A stretch of 31,391 nucleotides of DNA from CAYLZN01 sp964387935 (GCA_964387935.1 CAYLZN010000020.1:1-31391); one strand, 5' to 3'. Shown: positions 22,661-28,441, counted from the stretch's first letter. The notes: a model not told the origin generated them from the letters alone. Numbers and translations are program-made.

Positions 22661-23512
22661 CTATCGAGGCGGCGCTGGGACGGCGTTCAGCGCCGCCAGC
22701 AACTGGCCGGACGCCAGAGCCCCTGGGAACCCCGGATGTGCCAGGGCCACCTTGAGGAGGGGATCGACAAACGCCGCTCGCCCGCCGGGCGTCTGCAGGC
22801 GTACGCGCAGTTCCGCCGACGCAAGTGCACGCCTGACGACGGGGTCCTCGAGCGCAGCGCGCAGGTCCGAGTGGCCCTGCACCGTTTGCCATGAGCCGCC
22901 GGCCACGGCGTCCGCGAGCGCCTCGGCCACCCTGGGAACCAGCAAGGCCTCGCGAAATGTCGCGTTGCCGAGCGCGGCGGCCAACCCGGGATCCGCCATC
23001 AGCCCTCGCAGGTCGGTGTTGGCTCGAATCTGCCGGAGCGTGTCTCCCTCGAGGAACGCAAGAACATCGGCGTCAGCCGGGGTGATCTTCGTCACGCCCA
23101 CCGTGCCCCTGGTGGCGTCGGGAACCGGGGAGCCGAGCCAGCGGGTCGCGACGATCGCCGCAACGCCGAGGGCTGCGGCCGTCCACAGGAATCCCCTGGC
23201 CACGCTTCCGACGGGCACCGGCCGGACCGCGTCCAGGAGTCGATGCCGCCAGCTCTCGGGCCGCGGAGCCCGGGCCGCACCTGGCCGGCCGGACACTGCG
23301 GCGATTTGCTGCATCACCTCACGCACGAGACCCTGGGGCTCCTCGGCCCGTCCAAGCACCTCCAGCGTGGCCGCCAGTTCCCGCAGGCGCGCGGCTTCCG
23401 CCGCGAGCGCCGGATCGGCCTTCAGCCGCACCTCGAACTCGCTCAGTTCTGCGGGCGGCAGCGCGCCATCGAGCCAGGCGTGCAGGTGCTCACGTTGGCG
23501 TGGACCGATCAT
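22661..23512 (-). CDS. Membrane anti-sigma factor with unusual repeat-bearing C-terminal domain
   Basis: A 283-residue protein. The N terminus, REHLHAWLDGALPPAELSEFEVRLKADPALAAEAARL, has the anti-sigma-domain layout but no zinc HxxxCxxC motif. A single membrane segment lies at about 107-127 (GFLWTAAALGVAAIVATRW). The extracytoplasmic part (about 150-283) has repeated short helices of the form DPxLxxAL (MADPGLAAAL, LEDPVVRRAL, VDPLLKVAL) alternating with small turns. Its ATG overlaps the stop of the ECF sigma gene (ATGA), the classical arrangement for a cognate pair. The C-terminal domain is probably the sensor. A divergent PrsW-type protease nearby could release the sigma factor by cleaving it. 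Functional inference is from order plus topology. Confidence 0.8.
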   Translation of the reverse strand: MIGPRQREHLHAWLDGALPPAELSEFEVRLKADPALAAEAARLRELAATLEVLGRAEEPQGLVREVMQQIAAVSGRPGAARAPRPESWRHRLLDAVRPVPVGSVARGFLWTAAALGVAAIVATRWLGSPVPDATRGTVGVTKITPADADVLAFLEGDTLRQIRANTDLRGLMADPGLAAALGNATFREALLVPRVAEALADAVAGGSWQTVQGHSDLRAALEDPVVRRALASAELRVRLQTPGGRAAFVDPLLKVALAHPGFPGALASGQLLAALNAVPAPPR

Positions 23513-24060
23513 GACGCGTTCTTCCAGCCGAGGAGCTGCCGGCCCAGTCGCTGTCGCGCCGCGTACAGGCGCGACTTCACCGTCTTGACTGGCACACCGA
23601 TGGTCTCCGCGATCTCCTCGTAGGACAGGTCACCGAAGTGACGCAGCACGACCACCTGCCGGTCGCGCTCCCGCAGCTCGAGCAGGGCGGCCTGCACGCG
23701 CGCCCGCAGCTCCACGCGGCGAAGGCGCTCGGCGGGATCGTCTCCGCCCGGCGTGGCCGGGTCCAGCGGCTCCCGGCCACGACGTGCCCGTCGGACGTTC
23801 AGGCATTCGTTCACGAGAATCCTGTAGATCCAGCTGAAGAACTTGTGATCCGGTTCGTAGGACGCCAGGTGCCGGTACGCCCGCAGGAAGGCGTTCTGCA
23901 CGGCGTCTTTCGCCTCCTCCTCGTCTCCAATCATCCGTAGGGCGATCGTGAACAGAAGCCGGTGGTACCGAGTCACCAGGGGCTCGAAGGCCTCCGGCTC
24001 GCCGGCCAGGCAGCGACTCACGAGGTCCCGGTCGTCGAGGGCTTCCTGACTGAAGGACAC
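23509..24060 (-). CDS. ECF (RpoE-type) RNA polymerase sigma factor
   Basis: A 183-residue sigma-70 family member with only regions 2 and 4. Region 2 (about 20-90) contains LVTRYHRLLFTIALRMIGDEEEAKDAVQNAFLRAYRHL and FFSWIYRILVNECLNVRR. Region 4 (about 120-175) contains LLELRERDRQVVVLRHFGDLSYEEIAETIGVPVKTVKSRLYAAR, a helix-turn-helix for -35 recognition. The GTG at 24060 is preferred to a TTG at 24075 because family alignment begins there. It is preceded by the STAS gene (34 bp) and overlaps the anti-sigma gene. It probably controls its own operon and perhaps the neighbouring SGNH hydrolase; no ECF-type promoter was identified with confidence. Confidence 0.93.
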   Translation of the reverse strand: MSFSQEALDDRDLVSRCLAGEPEAFEPLVTRYHRLLFTIALRMIGDEEEAKDAVQNAFLRAYRHLASYEPDHKFFSWIYRILVNECLNVRRARRGREPLDPATPGGDDPAERLRRVELRARVQAALLELRERDRQVVVLRHFGDLSYEEIAETIGVPVKTVKSRLYAARQRLGRQLLGWKNAS

Positions 24061-24093
24061 GCGTCCCGCCCCCAAGGTTTGCAGCAGGTCAGG

Positions 24094-24441
24094 CTATCCG
24101 GCTCCGCCGCCCAGTCGTTGCAGCGCGGCCTGTGGCGTGGGTTCGATCGTGAACAGGGGCAGGAAGCCGGCCAGGTCGAAGACCTGTCTGACCGGTTCCG
24201 CGAGCGCGCACAGCACGAGCGACCCTCGCAGGTGCCCGAGTCGTCGCGCGACGACGAGCATCACGCGGAGCCCCGCGCTGCTGATGTAGTCCACCTCCGA
24301 GAAGTCGATCACGAGCTTCCGCTCGCCGCCGGTGAGCAATTCCACGAGGCGTTGCTCGATGGTCGGCGCCACCGCGCTGTCGAAGCGACCCGCGGGCCTG
24401 ACGACCAGCCAGTCCTGGTGCCGGGACTCAGCCATCTGCAT
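24094..24441 (-). CDS. STAS-domain protein (anti-anti-sigma type)
   Basis: A 115-residue single STAS domain. It begins MQMAESRHQDWLVVRPAGRFDSAVAP; the key loop KLVIDFSEVDYISSAGLRVML (about 42-62) carries the phosphorylatable serine at S54 or S55. Such proteins bind an anti-sigma/kinase partner, switched by phosphorylation. It is the first gene of the run STAS, ECF sigma, anti-sigma, although the anti-sigma encoded here lacks a visible HATPase kinase domain, so its partner may lie elsewhere. A second ATG at 24435 is equally possible. It is divergent from the PrsW-like gene with only 27 bp between the chosen starts. Confidence 0.88.
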   Translation of the reverse strand: MQMAESRHQDWLVVRPAGRFDSAVAPTIEQRLVELLTGGERKLVIDFSEVDYISSAGLRVMLVVARRLGHLRGSLVLCALAEPVRQVFDLAGFLPLFTIEPTPQAALQRLGGGAG

Positions 24442-24468
24442 GGAGCCGTCGCGAATGATAGCACCGCG

Positions 24469-25500
24469 GTGTGCTATATCGTTCCGGTGCTCGCCGTTCC
24501 GCTCGCGCTCGCGCCGGTGACGGTCTTCCTGGGCGTCCTGCTGCTGCTGGACAGCTTCAAGCTGGTGCCGCGTCGTACTCTGCTCCGGGCGCTGGCAGGC
24601 GGGGCGCTGGCCGCGGTGTCCGGGGCGGCGCTCCACACCCGGCTGGTCGATCGGCTGGGTGTCGACCCCCGGCCGTTCTCGCGCTACGTCGCGCCGATCA
24701 CGGAGGAGACCCTCAAGACGGCCTGCCTGTTGCTGTTCGTGCGACGGCACCACGTCGGGTTCCTCGTCGACGCCGGCATCCTCGGCTTCGCGGTGGGAAC
24801 CGGCTTCGCGCTCGTCGAGAACCTCGCCTACCTGCGTGCGCTGCCTCACGGCGACACCCTCGTCTGGGTCGTGCGTGGATTCGGCACGGCGTTCCTGCAC
24901 GGAGCGACGACGAGCCTGGTCTCCGTCAGTGCCAAGTCGATCCGGGACCAGTCGCCTCAACTGGGGGTGCTGTCGGTGCTGCCCGGCTGGTCGATCGCGG
25001 TCATCCTGCACTCGGCCTTCAACCACGCGGTTGTCTCGCCCGTGATTGCCGCTGCGGTGCTCTTGAGCGTGCTGCCGCTGGCGGCGATGGCCGTGTTCCA
25101 GCGAAGCGAAGCGGCGACGCGCGAGTGGATCGGAACCGGCATGGATCGCGATGTCGAACTGCTGAAACTCGTCACCTCGCAGGAGTTCGGCCGCACGCGT
25201 CTCGGCGCCTACCTTCGTGAACTGACGTCGCGGTTTCCAGGTCCCGTTGTCGCGGATATGTTCTGCCTGCTGCGAATCCAGCTGGAGCTGGCCATCCGCG
25301 CCAGGGGAGTGCTGATGGCGCACGAGGCCGGGCTCGAGCTGCCCGCCGACGAACAGACGCGCGCCCGCCTCGACGAGCTCCGGTTCCTCGAGCGCTCGAT
25401 TGGGCCGACGGGACTCCTTGCCCTGCGGCCATTGCGCGCCTCCGACGCGCGAAGCGCCTGGCACCGGTACCTGCTCGGGCACACCTCACGCTCGACCTGA
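24469..25500 (+). CDS. PrsW-family intramembrane protease
   Basis: A 343-residue polytopic protein. It has the PrsW glutamic-protease signature: E79-E80 in a membrane-adjacent ITEETLK, E117-N118 in FALVENLAYL, H144 in FGTAFLHGATT and H181/N185/H186 in ILHSAFNHAVV. About seven hydrophobic segments span residues 1-215. A soluble helical C-terminal tail (220-343) follows, with LELAIRARGVLMAHEAGLELPADEQTRARLDELRFLERSIG. In Bacillus, PrsW makes the first cut in the anti-sigma factor RsiW. Here the gene lies back-to-back with an STAS/ECF/anti-sigma operon, so the anti-sigma is a plausible substrate. The start is a GTG (24469, alternative 24487) without a clear ribosome-binding site. Confidence 0.85.
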   Translation: MCYIVPVLAVPLALAPVTVFLGVLLLLDSFKLVPRRTLLRALAGGALAAVSGAALHTRLVDRLGVDPRPFSRYVAPITEETLKTACLLLFVRRHHVGFLVDAGILGFAVGTGFALVENLAYLRALPHGDTLVWVVRGFGTAFLHGATTSLVSVSAKSIRDQSPQLGVLSVLPGWSIAVILHSAFNHAVVSPVIAAAVLLSVLPLAAMAVFQRSEAATREWIGTGMDRDVELLKLVTSQEFGRTRLGAYLRELTSRFPGPVVADMFCLLRIQLELAIRARGVLMAHEAGLELPADEQTRARLDELRFLERSIGPTGLLALRPLRASDARSAWHRYLLGHTSRST

Positions 25501-25570
25501 CGACCGGCCCCTGGCGCTCACGAGCACGTCGCGGCGGAGCCTCGCGGCGCCGGGCACGCACGGCACGTGC

Positions 25571-25597
25571 TGCACGCATAATACGTGCAGGAGGTGA
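25571..25597 (+). promoter_or_regulatory. Toxin-antitoxin promoter, operator and ribosome-binding site
   Basis: A perfect inverted repeat, TGCACG-N7-CGTGCA (25571-25589), encloses a -10 box CATAAT (25577-25582). An adjoining palindrome GCACGTGC (25563-25570) and further CACG half-sites lie upstream. AGGAGGTGA (25589-25597) is a full match to the 16S rRNA 3' end. A repressor bound here would cover the promoter, which fits autoregulation by the ribbon-helix-helix antitoxin encoded just downstream. No good -35 is visible. Confidence 0.6.
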
Positions 25598-25602
25598 CCG
25601 CC

Positions 25603-25612
25603 NNNNNNNNNN
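25603..25612. other. Assembly gap (10 N) at the antitoxin start
   Basis: Ten undetermined bases fall where the antitoxin start codon should be, 6-15 nt after AGGAGGTGA. True gap size unknown. Confidence 0.99.
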
Positions 25613-25852
25613 GAGACCACACGCCAGAACATCACGATCCGGCTCGATCGCCGCACCCTGCGACGAGCGAAGGTTCTCGCCGCCAAGCGGAATACGTCGA
25701 TCAGTGGACTCCTCGCCCAGCAGATCGAATCGCTGGTGGGCGAAGACGACGCGTACGAACAGGCCCAGCGGCGCGCGCTGGCGCTCCTGGATCGCGGATT
25801 CCATCTGGGCGGTCGCATCGAGGCAACCCGTGACGACTGGCACGAGCGATAG
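25613..25852 (+). CDS. Ribbon-helix-helix antitoxin (VapB/CopG type), start lost in gap
   Basis: 79 residues are visible. The chain opens ETTRQNITIRLDRRTLRRAKVLAAKRNTSISGLLAQQIESLV, a ribbon-helix-helix DNA-binding unit with one strand and two helices. A charged C-terminal part follows (GEDDAYEQAQRRALALLDRG...), which in this family wraps the toxin. The start codon is presumably inside the 10-N gap; a good ribosome-binding site lies just before it. It overlaps the downstream toxin start by 23 bp, typical of coupled toxin-antitoxin genes. It would neutralise the PIN toxin and repress the promoter at 25571-25589. Confidence 0.8.
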   Translation, partial: ETTRQNITIRLDRRTLRRAKVLAAKRNTSISGLLAQQIESLVGEDDAYEQAQRRALALLDRGFHLGGRIEATRDDWHER

Positions 25853-26289
25853 AACCTTCGTCGACACGAACGTGCTGATCGACGCCCACGACGTCGATGC
25901 CGGGCGCAGGCACGAGATCGCCAGGGATCTGCTGCGTGCTCTTTGGGCTGAGCGTGCTGGGATGCTCAGCACGCAGGTGCTGCAGGAGTTCTACGTCCAC
26001 GCCACACGCAAGATCCGGAAGCCGCTGACGAAACTCGAGGCGAGGGGGCGTCGTCGAGACATACGCTCCGTGGTGCGTTGACGGGATTTCGACGGCTGAC
26101 CTCTCGGCCGCTTTCCAGATCGAGGACCAGGCCCGCATTGGATTCTGGGACGCGCTGATCATCGCGGTCGCCGCCCGTGCCGGAGCGCATCGTGTCGTCT
26201 CAGAGGACCTGAACAACGGACAGTCCCTCGCCGGCATCTCCATCCACAACCCCTTCGCGGAGACAGCTCGGCCGAGGTCGCGGCGTTGA
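25830..26289 (+). pseudogene. Frameshifted VapC-type PIN-domain toxin
   Basis: The first part (GTG 25830) gives MTTGTSDRTFVDTNVLIDAHD with the PIN acidic residue D12 in FVDTNVL, then LSTQVLQEFYVHATRK. This frame stops at the TGA 26079-26081. The rest of the family continues in the next frame: from VVETYAPWCVDGISTADL through IGFWDALIIAVAARAGAHRVVSEDLNNGQ to IHNPF, ending 26289. Removing one G from the GGGGG run at 26044-26048 joins the two into a normal-length protein of about 152 residues with all acidic residues (D12, E in QEF, D in FWDAL, D in SEDL). It is either a genuine inactivating frameshift or a homopolymer sequencing error. Intact, it would be an RNA-cleaving toxin. Confidence 0.85.
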
Positions 26290-26345
26290 CCGCCGACGGC
26301 GGGTCAGTTCCTCAGATTGCTGTCGAACTAAAGACTTGGAAGGTT

Positions 26346-26421
26346 TGGTGGACCTGACCGGGTTCGAACCGGTGACCTCCTGAATGCCATTCAGGCGCGC
26401 TCCCAACTGCGCCACAGGCCC
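26346..26421 (-). tRNA. tRNA-Ala (anticodon GGC)
   Basis: Read on the minus strand, 76 nt including an encoded CCA. The acceptor is GGGCCTG/CAGGTCC (one G·T pair). The D stem is GCGC/GCGC, the anticodon stem CCTGA/TCAGG with loop ATGGCAT (anticodon GGC), and the T arm ACCGG-TTCGAAC-CCGGT. The discriminator is A. It reads GCC codons. Confidence 0.96.
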
Positions 26422-26444
26422 ACCCGCGGAGGCAATAACACCAA

Positions 26445-26475
26445 ATAATAGCATGCACTACGCCCCGGACTGCAA
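26445..26475 (-). promoter_or_regulatory. Possible tRNA-Ala promoter
   Basis: On the minus strand TTGCAG (26475-26470), a 19-bp spacer and TATTAT (26450-26445) lie 24 bp before the tRNA 5' end, in one of the few AT-rich patches of the window. The -35 falls inside the 3' end of the nucleotidyltransferase gene. The spacer is longer than ideal. Confidence 0.35.
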
Positions 26476-27072
26476 CCTCCGGTAGTCCTCAGGCGTGTCG
26501 ATGTCGTCGTTGACGCCAGGGTCCGGCACGGCCACCTCGCAGACGCGCGGGGCCAGCGCCCGTACGACCGCCCGCGCCCCCTCCTCTGGGGGCACGGCGC
26601 GCAGCAAGTCGAACGTCTCCCGCGAAAAGACAACCGGGTGCCCGTACCCCCCGGTGCTCCGCGGCCGCGTCACCGGCGCCCCACTGCCAGCCGCCGCGCT
26701 CAGAAGCGCGCGGTAGGTCGCCGCCCTGACCCGAGGATGGTCGACCGGGGTCATGACGACCGCCTCTACGGCGTCCAGCAGGGCTTCCGCGGCATCGATC
26801 GCGACGAGCAGCGAAGAGAGCTGCCCTCGTTCGGGCTGGGGATTCGTCACCACGTGCACGGCCAGCCCCCGGGGCAGGGCTACCCGCGCCAGGTGCGCCC
26901 GGATGGCCGCATCGTGCGCCCCGGTGACTACGAACACGTCCCGAATGCCCGCCTCCGCCTGCGCCAGCAGCAGGTGCTCGAGGAAGCACTTGCCCTCCAG
27001 GTCGAGTAGCGCCTTGGGAAACCCCATCCGGCTCGACTGCCCGGCGGCGAGCACAATGCCCACGGGAAGCAT
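26458..27072 (-). CDS. MobA/MocA-like nucleotidyltransferase
   Basis: A 204-residue single-domain NTP transferase. The signature LAAGQSSRMGFPKALL (8-23) contains the nucleotide-binding loop and the lysine K20. The metal-binding region VVMTPVDHPRV follows near 105-115, then GGYGHPVVFSRETF, and the C terminus reads GVNDDIDTPEDYRRL, the family's final motif. Members transfer CMP or GMP to molybdopterin (MocA/MobA) or nucleotides to other phosphorylated substrates. No molybdenum-cofactor gene is in the window, so the substrate is open. The start codon lies 9 bp from the divergent zinc-ribbon region. Confidence 0.88.
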   Translation of the reverse strand: MLPVGIVLAAGQSSRMGFPKALLDLEGKCFLEHLLLAQAEAGIRDVFVVTGAHDAAIRAHLARVALPRGLAVHVVTNPQPERGQLSSLLVAIDAAEALLDAVEAVVMTPVDHPRVRAATYRALLSAAAGSGAPVTRPRSTGGYGHPVVFSRETFDLLRAVPPEEGARAVVRALAPRVCEVAVPDPGVNDDIDTPEDYRRLQSGA

Positions 27073-27110
27073 CGGAACATTATGATTCGGACCGTGGCAG
27101 GGGTTTCAGC

Positions 27111-27116
27111 TACAAT
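27111..27116 (+). promoter_or_regulatory. -10 box TACAAT of a probable leaderless transcript
   Basis: TACAAT at 27111-27116 places the transcript start about 7 nt downstream, at or next to the GTG at 27124. No strong -35 is visible. This supports GTG 27124 over ATG 27082 as the start of the zinc-ribbon protein. Confidence 0.45.
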
Positions 27117-27123
27117 CTCCCCC

Positions 27124-27318
27124 GTGGCTGAGGGCGAGCTGACGCTTCGGTGCCTCCGGTGCGGCTCGAACATGGACCTGCGCGACCCCGCACCGGGCAT
27201 GCCGTGGACCACCGTCCAGTACTGGGTGTGCGAGCAGTGCGGGCGGCACTTCTGGACGACCTATCCGCCGCCGGCCAGGGACAAACCCGCAGCCGCGACC
27301 GAGGCTTCTGCAACGTGA
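27124..27318 (+). CDS. Small zinc-ribbon protein (two CxxC pairs)
   Basis: A 64-residue protein with LRCLRCGSNMDLRD (CxxC near residues 9-12) and YWVCEQCGRHFWTTY (CxxC near 35-38). The short spacing makes a compact zinc ribbon. The C-terminal tail is Pro/Ala-rich. The GTG start is chosen because the -10 box lies immediately upstream. Its stop overlaps the GTG of the following acidic frame (GTGA). It may bind nucleic acid or protein; function is not recognised. Confidence 0.7.
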   Translation: MAEGELTLRCLRCGSNMDLRDPAPGMPWTTVQYWVCEQCGRHFWTTYPPPARDKPAAATEASAT

Positions 27319-27635
27319 TTGCGAGGACGCTCACATGGGCACCTGGACTGGTCCAGACCGCGGCGGCTTCGCCCGCGGGCGACCCTGACGTGGGCTGGGA
27401 CGACGAGGACGAGGACGAGGACGAGGAGGAGGAGGACGAGGAGGACGGGGACGAGGAAAGCGAAGAACCGGAGTGGTACGTCACCACGCCCTTGACTGCC
27501 TCGCGAGGTGTCCGTAAACTGGCAACTCGATACTGGTCCTGCCCCCCACGGCGTGAGATCCGACGGTCGGGTCGGGCTCGCAGCGCCGCTTGTCAGCGGT
27601 TGTCACACGGTGCTCCCGGCCAAGCCCTCGTGTGA
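27315..27635 (+). CDS. Highly acidic small protein, possible
   Basis: A 106-residue frame starting at a GTG that overlaps the stop of the zinc-ribbon gene. Residues 32-55 are almost purely Asp/Glu (alternating DE, then EEEE), ending EPEWYV. The codons of this half are strongly G/C-ending. After about residue 58 codon bias weakens and a promoter-like sequence (27492-27520) appears, so the reading frame may be genuine only in its first half, or not at all. Acidic tails of this type can shield basic proteins or bind cations; no function is assigned. Confidence 0.4.
   Translation: MIARTLTWAPGLVQTAAASPAGDPDVGWDDEDEDEDEEEEDEEDGDEESEEPEWYVTTPLTASRGVRKLATRYWSCPPRREIRRSGRARSAACQRLSHGAPGQALV
27492..27520 (+). 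promoter_or_regulatory. Sigma-70-type promoter upstream of the csp leader
   Basis: TTGACT (27492-27497), a 17-bp spacer and TAAACT (27515-27520): five of six and four of six consensus matches with ideal spacing. The predicted transcript start is near 27527, 317 nt upstream of the cold-shock gene. Confidence 0.6.
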
Positions 27636-27843
27636 ATCCAGCAGGCGACGACCACGTCGGCCCGGTTGTGTTCGGGCGCGCGTGTGTCGCATCTGGCTCG
27701 AGATCGTGCTCGGGTCACGGCAGTCGGTCCTCGGCGTCTCGTTCACTCCGTGAAACGGGCCCCGGTACCAGGCCCGTTCTCCCGATCACGTGCCACGGCA
27801 AGACCTGGGGCGCGCCCCAGCAGTGAACGAACGGAGGTAGGGA
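27527..27843 (+). ncRNA. Structured leader or independent small RNA before the cold-shock gene
   Basis: The 317-nt stretch between a good promoter and the csp start has several stable inverted repeats: TCACACG/CGTGTGA (27603-27609/27629-27635), GCCCG/CGGGC (27660-27664/27673-27677), AACGGGCC/GGCCCGTT (27754-27761/27771-27778) and the 16-bp palindrome CTGGGGCGCGCCCCAG (27805-27820). A GGAGGT ribosome-binding site follows at 27833-27838. It could be a long cold-shock 5' leader that refolds with temperature, or a separate RNA ended by the 27754 hairpin. No known RNA family is recognised. Apart from the tail of the doubtful acidic frame, no gene is seen here. Confidence 0.4.
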
Positions 27844-28047
27844 ATGCAAAGCGGGACCATCGCTCGCCTGTTGATCGACAAGGGATTCGGGTTCATTCGG
27901 GACGAAACCGGCGTGGAGCACTTTTTCCATCGAAGTGCTGTTCGCGGCGCAGTATTCGAGCTCCTGCGGGAGGGTCAGCGCGTCGAGTTCACCACGGAGG
28001 ATTCGCCGAAGGGCCCGCGCGCCGGCGAGGTCCGCCTCGTCGAGTAG
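27844..28047 (+). CDS. Cold-shock domain protein
   Basis: A 67-residue single cold-shock domain, a small five-stranded barrel that binds single-stranded RNA and DNA as an RNA chaperone. RNP1 reads KGFGFI (13-18) and RNP2 HFFHRS (26-31). A GGAGGT site lies 5-6 nt before the ATG. It is preceded by a long structured region with its own promoter and followed at once by a Rho-independent-type terminator, so it is probably monocistronic. The sequence is somewhat divergent (TIARLLIDKGFGFI rather than the usual GTVKWFN start), so it may not be a major cold-induced CspA. Confidence 0.93.
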   Translation: MQSGTIARLLIDKGFGFIRDETGVEHFFHRSAVRGAVFELLREGQRVEFTTEDSPKGPRAGEVRLVE

Positions 28048-28070
28048 CGCACGCACGCTCGTCATCCCGC

Positions 28071-28094
28071 CGGGGGCTCACCACGCCCCCGTTT
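28071..28094 (+). terminator. Terminator of the cold-shock gene
   Basis: Stem CGGGGGC (28071-28077) / GCCCCCG (28085-28091) with a 7-nt loop, followed by TTT. It lies 23 bp after the csp stop. Confidence 0.7.
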
Positions 28095-28107
28095 CCATCC
28101 AAGGAGG

Positions 28108-28137
28108 CCCGCCCCGCGGGAGTCACTCGCGGGCGGG
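28108..28137 (+). other. GC hairpin just upstream of selC
   Basis: CCCGCCCCGCG (28108-28118) pairs with CGCGGGCGGG (28128-28137), ten base pairs with one bulged C and a 9-nt loop. It ends 11 nt before the tRNA 5' end. It may be an RNA-processing element or a second terminator; no T-tract follows. Confidence 0.45.
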
Positions 28138-28148
28138 CGGCGCGGGAC

Positions 28149-28245
28149 GGAAGCGAACGGGGCCCGGTGGCCCTCCCGGTCTTCAAAATCGGTTGCTCCC
28201 CGCGAAGGCGGGGGGGCTGGGTTCGACTCCCAGGCGCTTCCGCCA
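28149..28245 (+). tRNA. selC: Selenocysteine tRNA (anticodon TCA)
   Basis: 97 nt including encoded CCA. The acceptor GGAAGCG pairs with CGCTTCC (an eighth A/G position is unpaired). The D arm is the selC-specific 6-bp stem with a 4-nt loop (GGGGCC-CGGT-GGCCCT). The anticodon stem CCGGT/ATCGG holds the loop CTTCAAA (28181-28187), anticodon TCA at 28183-28185. A long variable arm (CCCCGC-GAAG-GCGGGG) and the T arm CTGGG-TTCGACT-CCCAG follow, then discriminator G. These features together are diagnostic of tRNA-Sec, which is charged with serine, converted by SelA and delivered by SelB to in-frame UGA codons. No selA, selB, selD or obvious selenoprotein gene is in the window. Confidence 0.95.
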
Positions 28246-28253
28246 TTCGACTC

Positions 28254-28284
28254 ACCCGCGGCTTACTGTCGACGGCCCGCGGGT
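28254..28284 (+). terminator. Hairpin after selC
   Basis: ACCCGCGG (28254-28261) and CCGCGGGT (28277-28284) form a perfect 8-bp stem with a 15-nt loop, followed by TCG rather than a T-run. It is a plausible 3' processing or termination signal for selC. The 157 bp from 28285 to 28441 show nothing else assignable. Confidence 0.45.
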
Positions 28285-28441
28285 TCGCTCATGGCGAGCC
28301 ATCTCGACTCGCCGCGGCCAGGGAGAATGGCCCTGAGCGAGCGCGCAGTTGCGGGCGAGTCGAAGGGCAAGACGCCAGCGCCTGTTCCGGGCACTCCGAG
28401 AACTCGCTCATGGCACGCGGCACCCGGCACTGTTTGCCAGG

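Noticed and set aside
24094..25482. Long antisense frame spanning the PrsW-like gene in line with the STAS gene
   Set aside because: The part beyond 24441 is antisense to the well-supported PrsW-like gene; STAS homology begins only at MQMAESR or MAESR.
26040..26289. Selenocysteine read-through of the TGA at 26079-26081 in the VapC toxin, prompted by selC nearby
   Set aside because: The family sequence continues in a different frame, so a frameshift explains the break; reading through TGA in the same frame gives no PIN-like sequence.
25492..26360. Integration of the toxin-antitoxin locus at tRNA-Ala with flanking direct repeats
   Set aside because: A partial resemblance (GACCTGAC near 25493 and in the tRNA 3' end at 26350) is only about 8 bases; no integrase or longer repeat was found.
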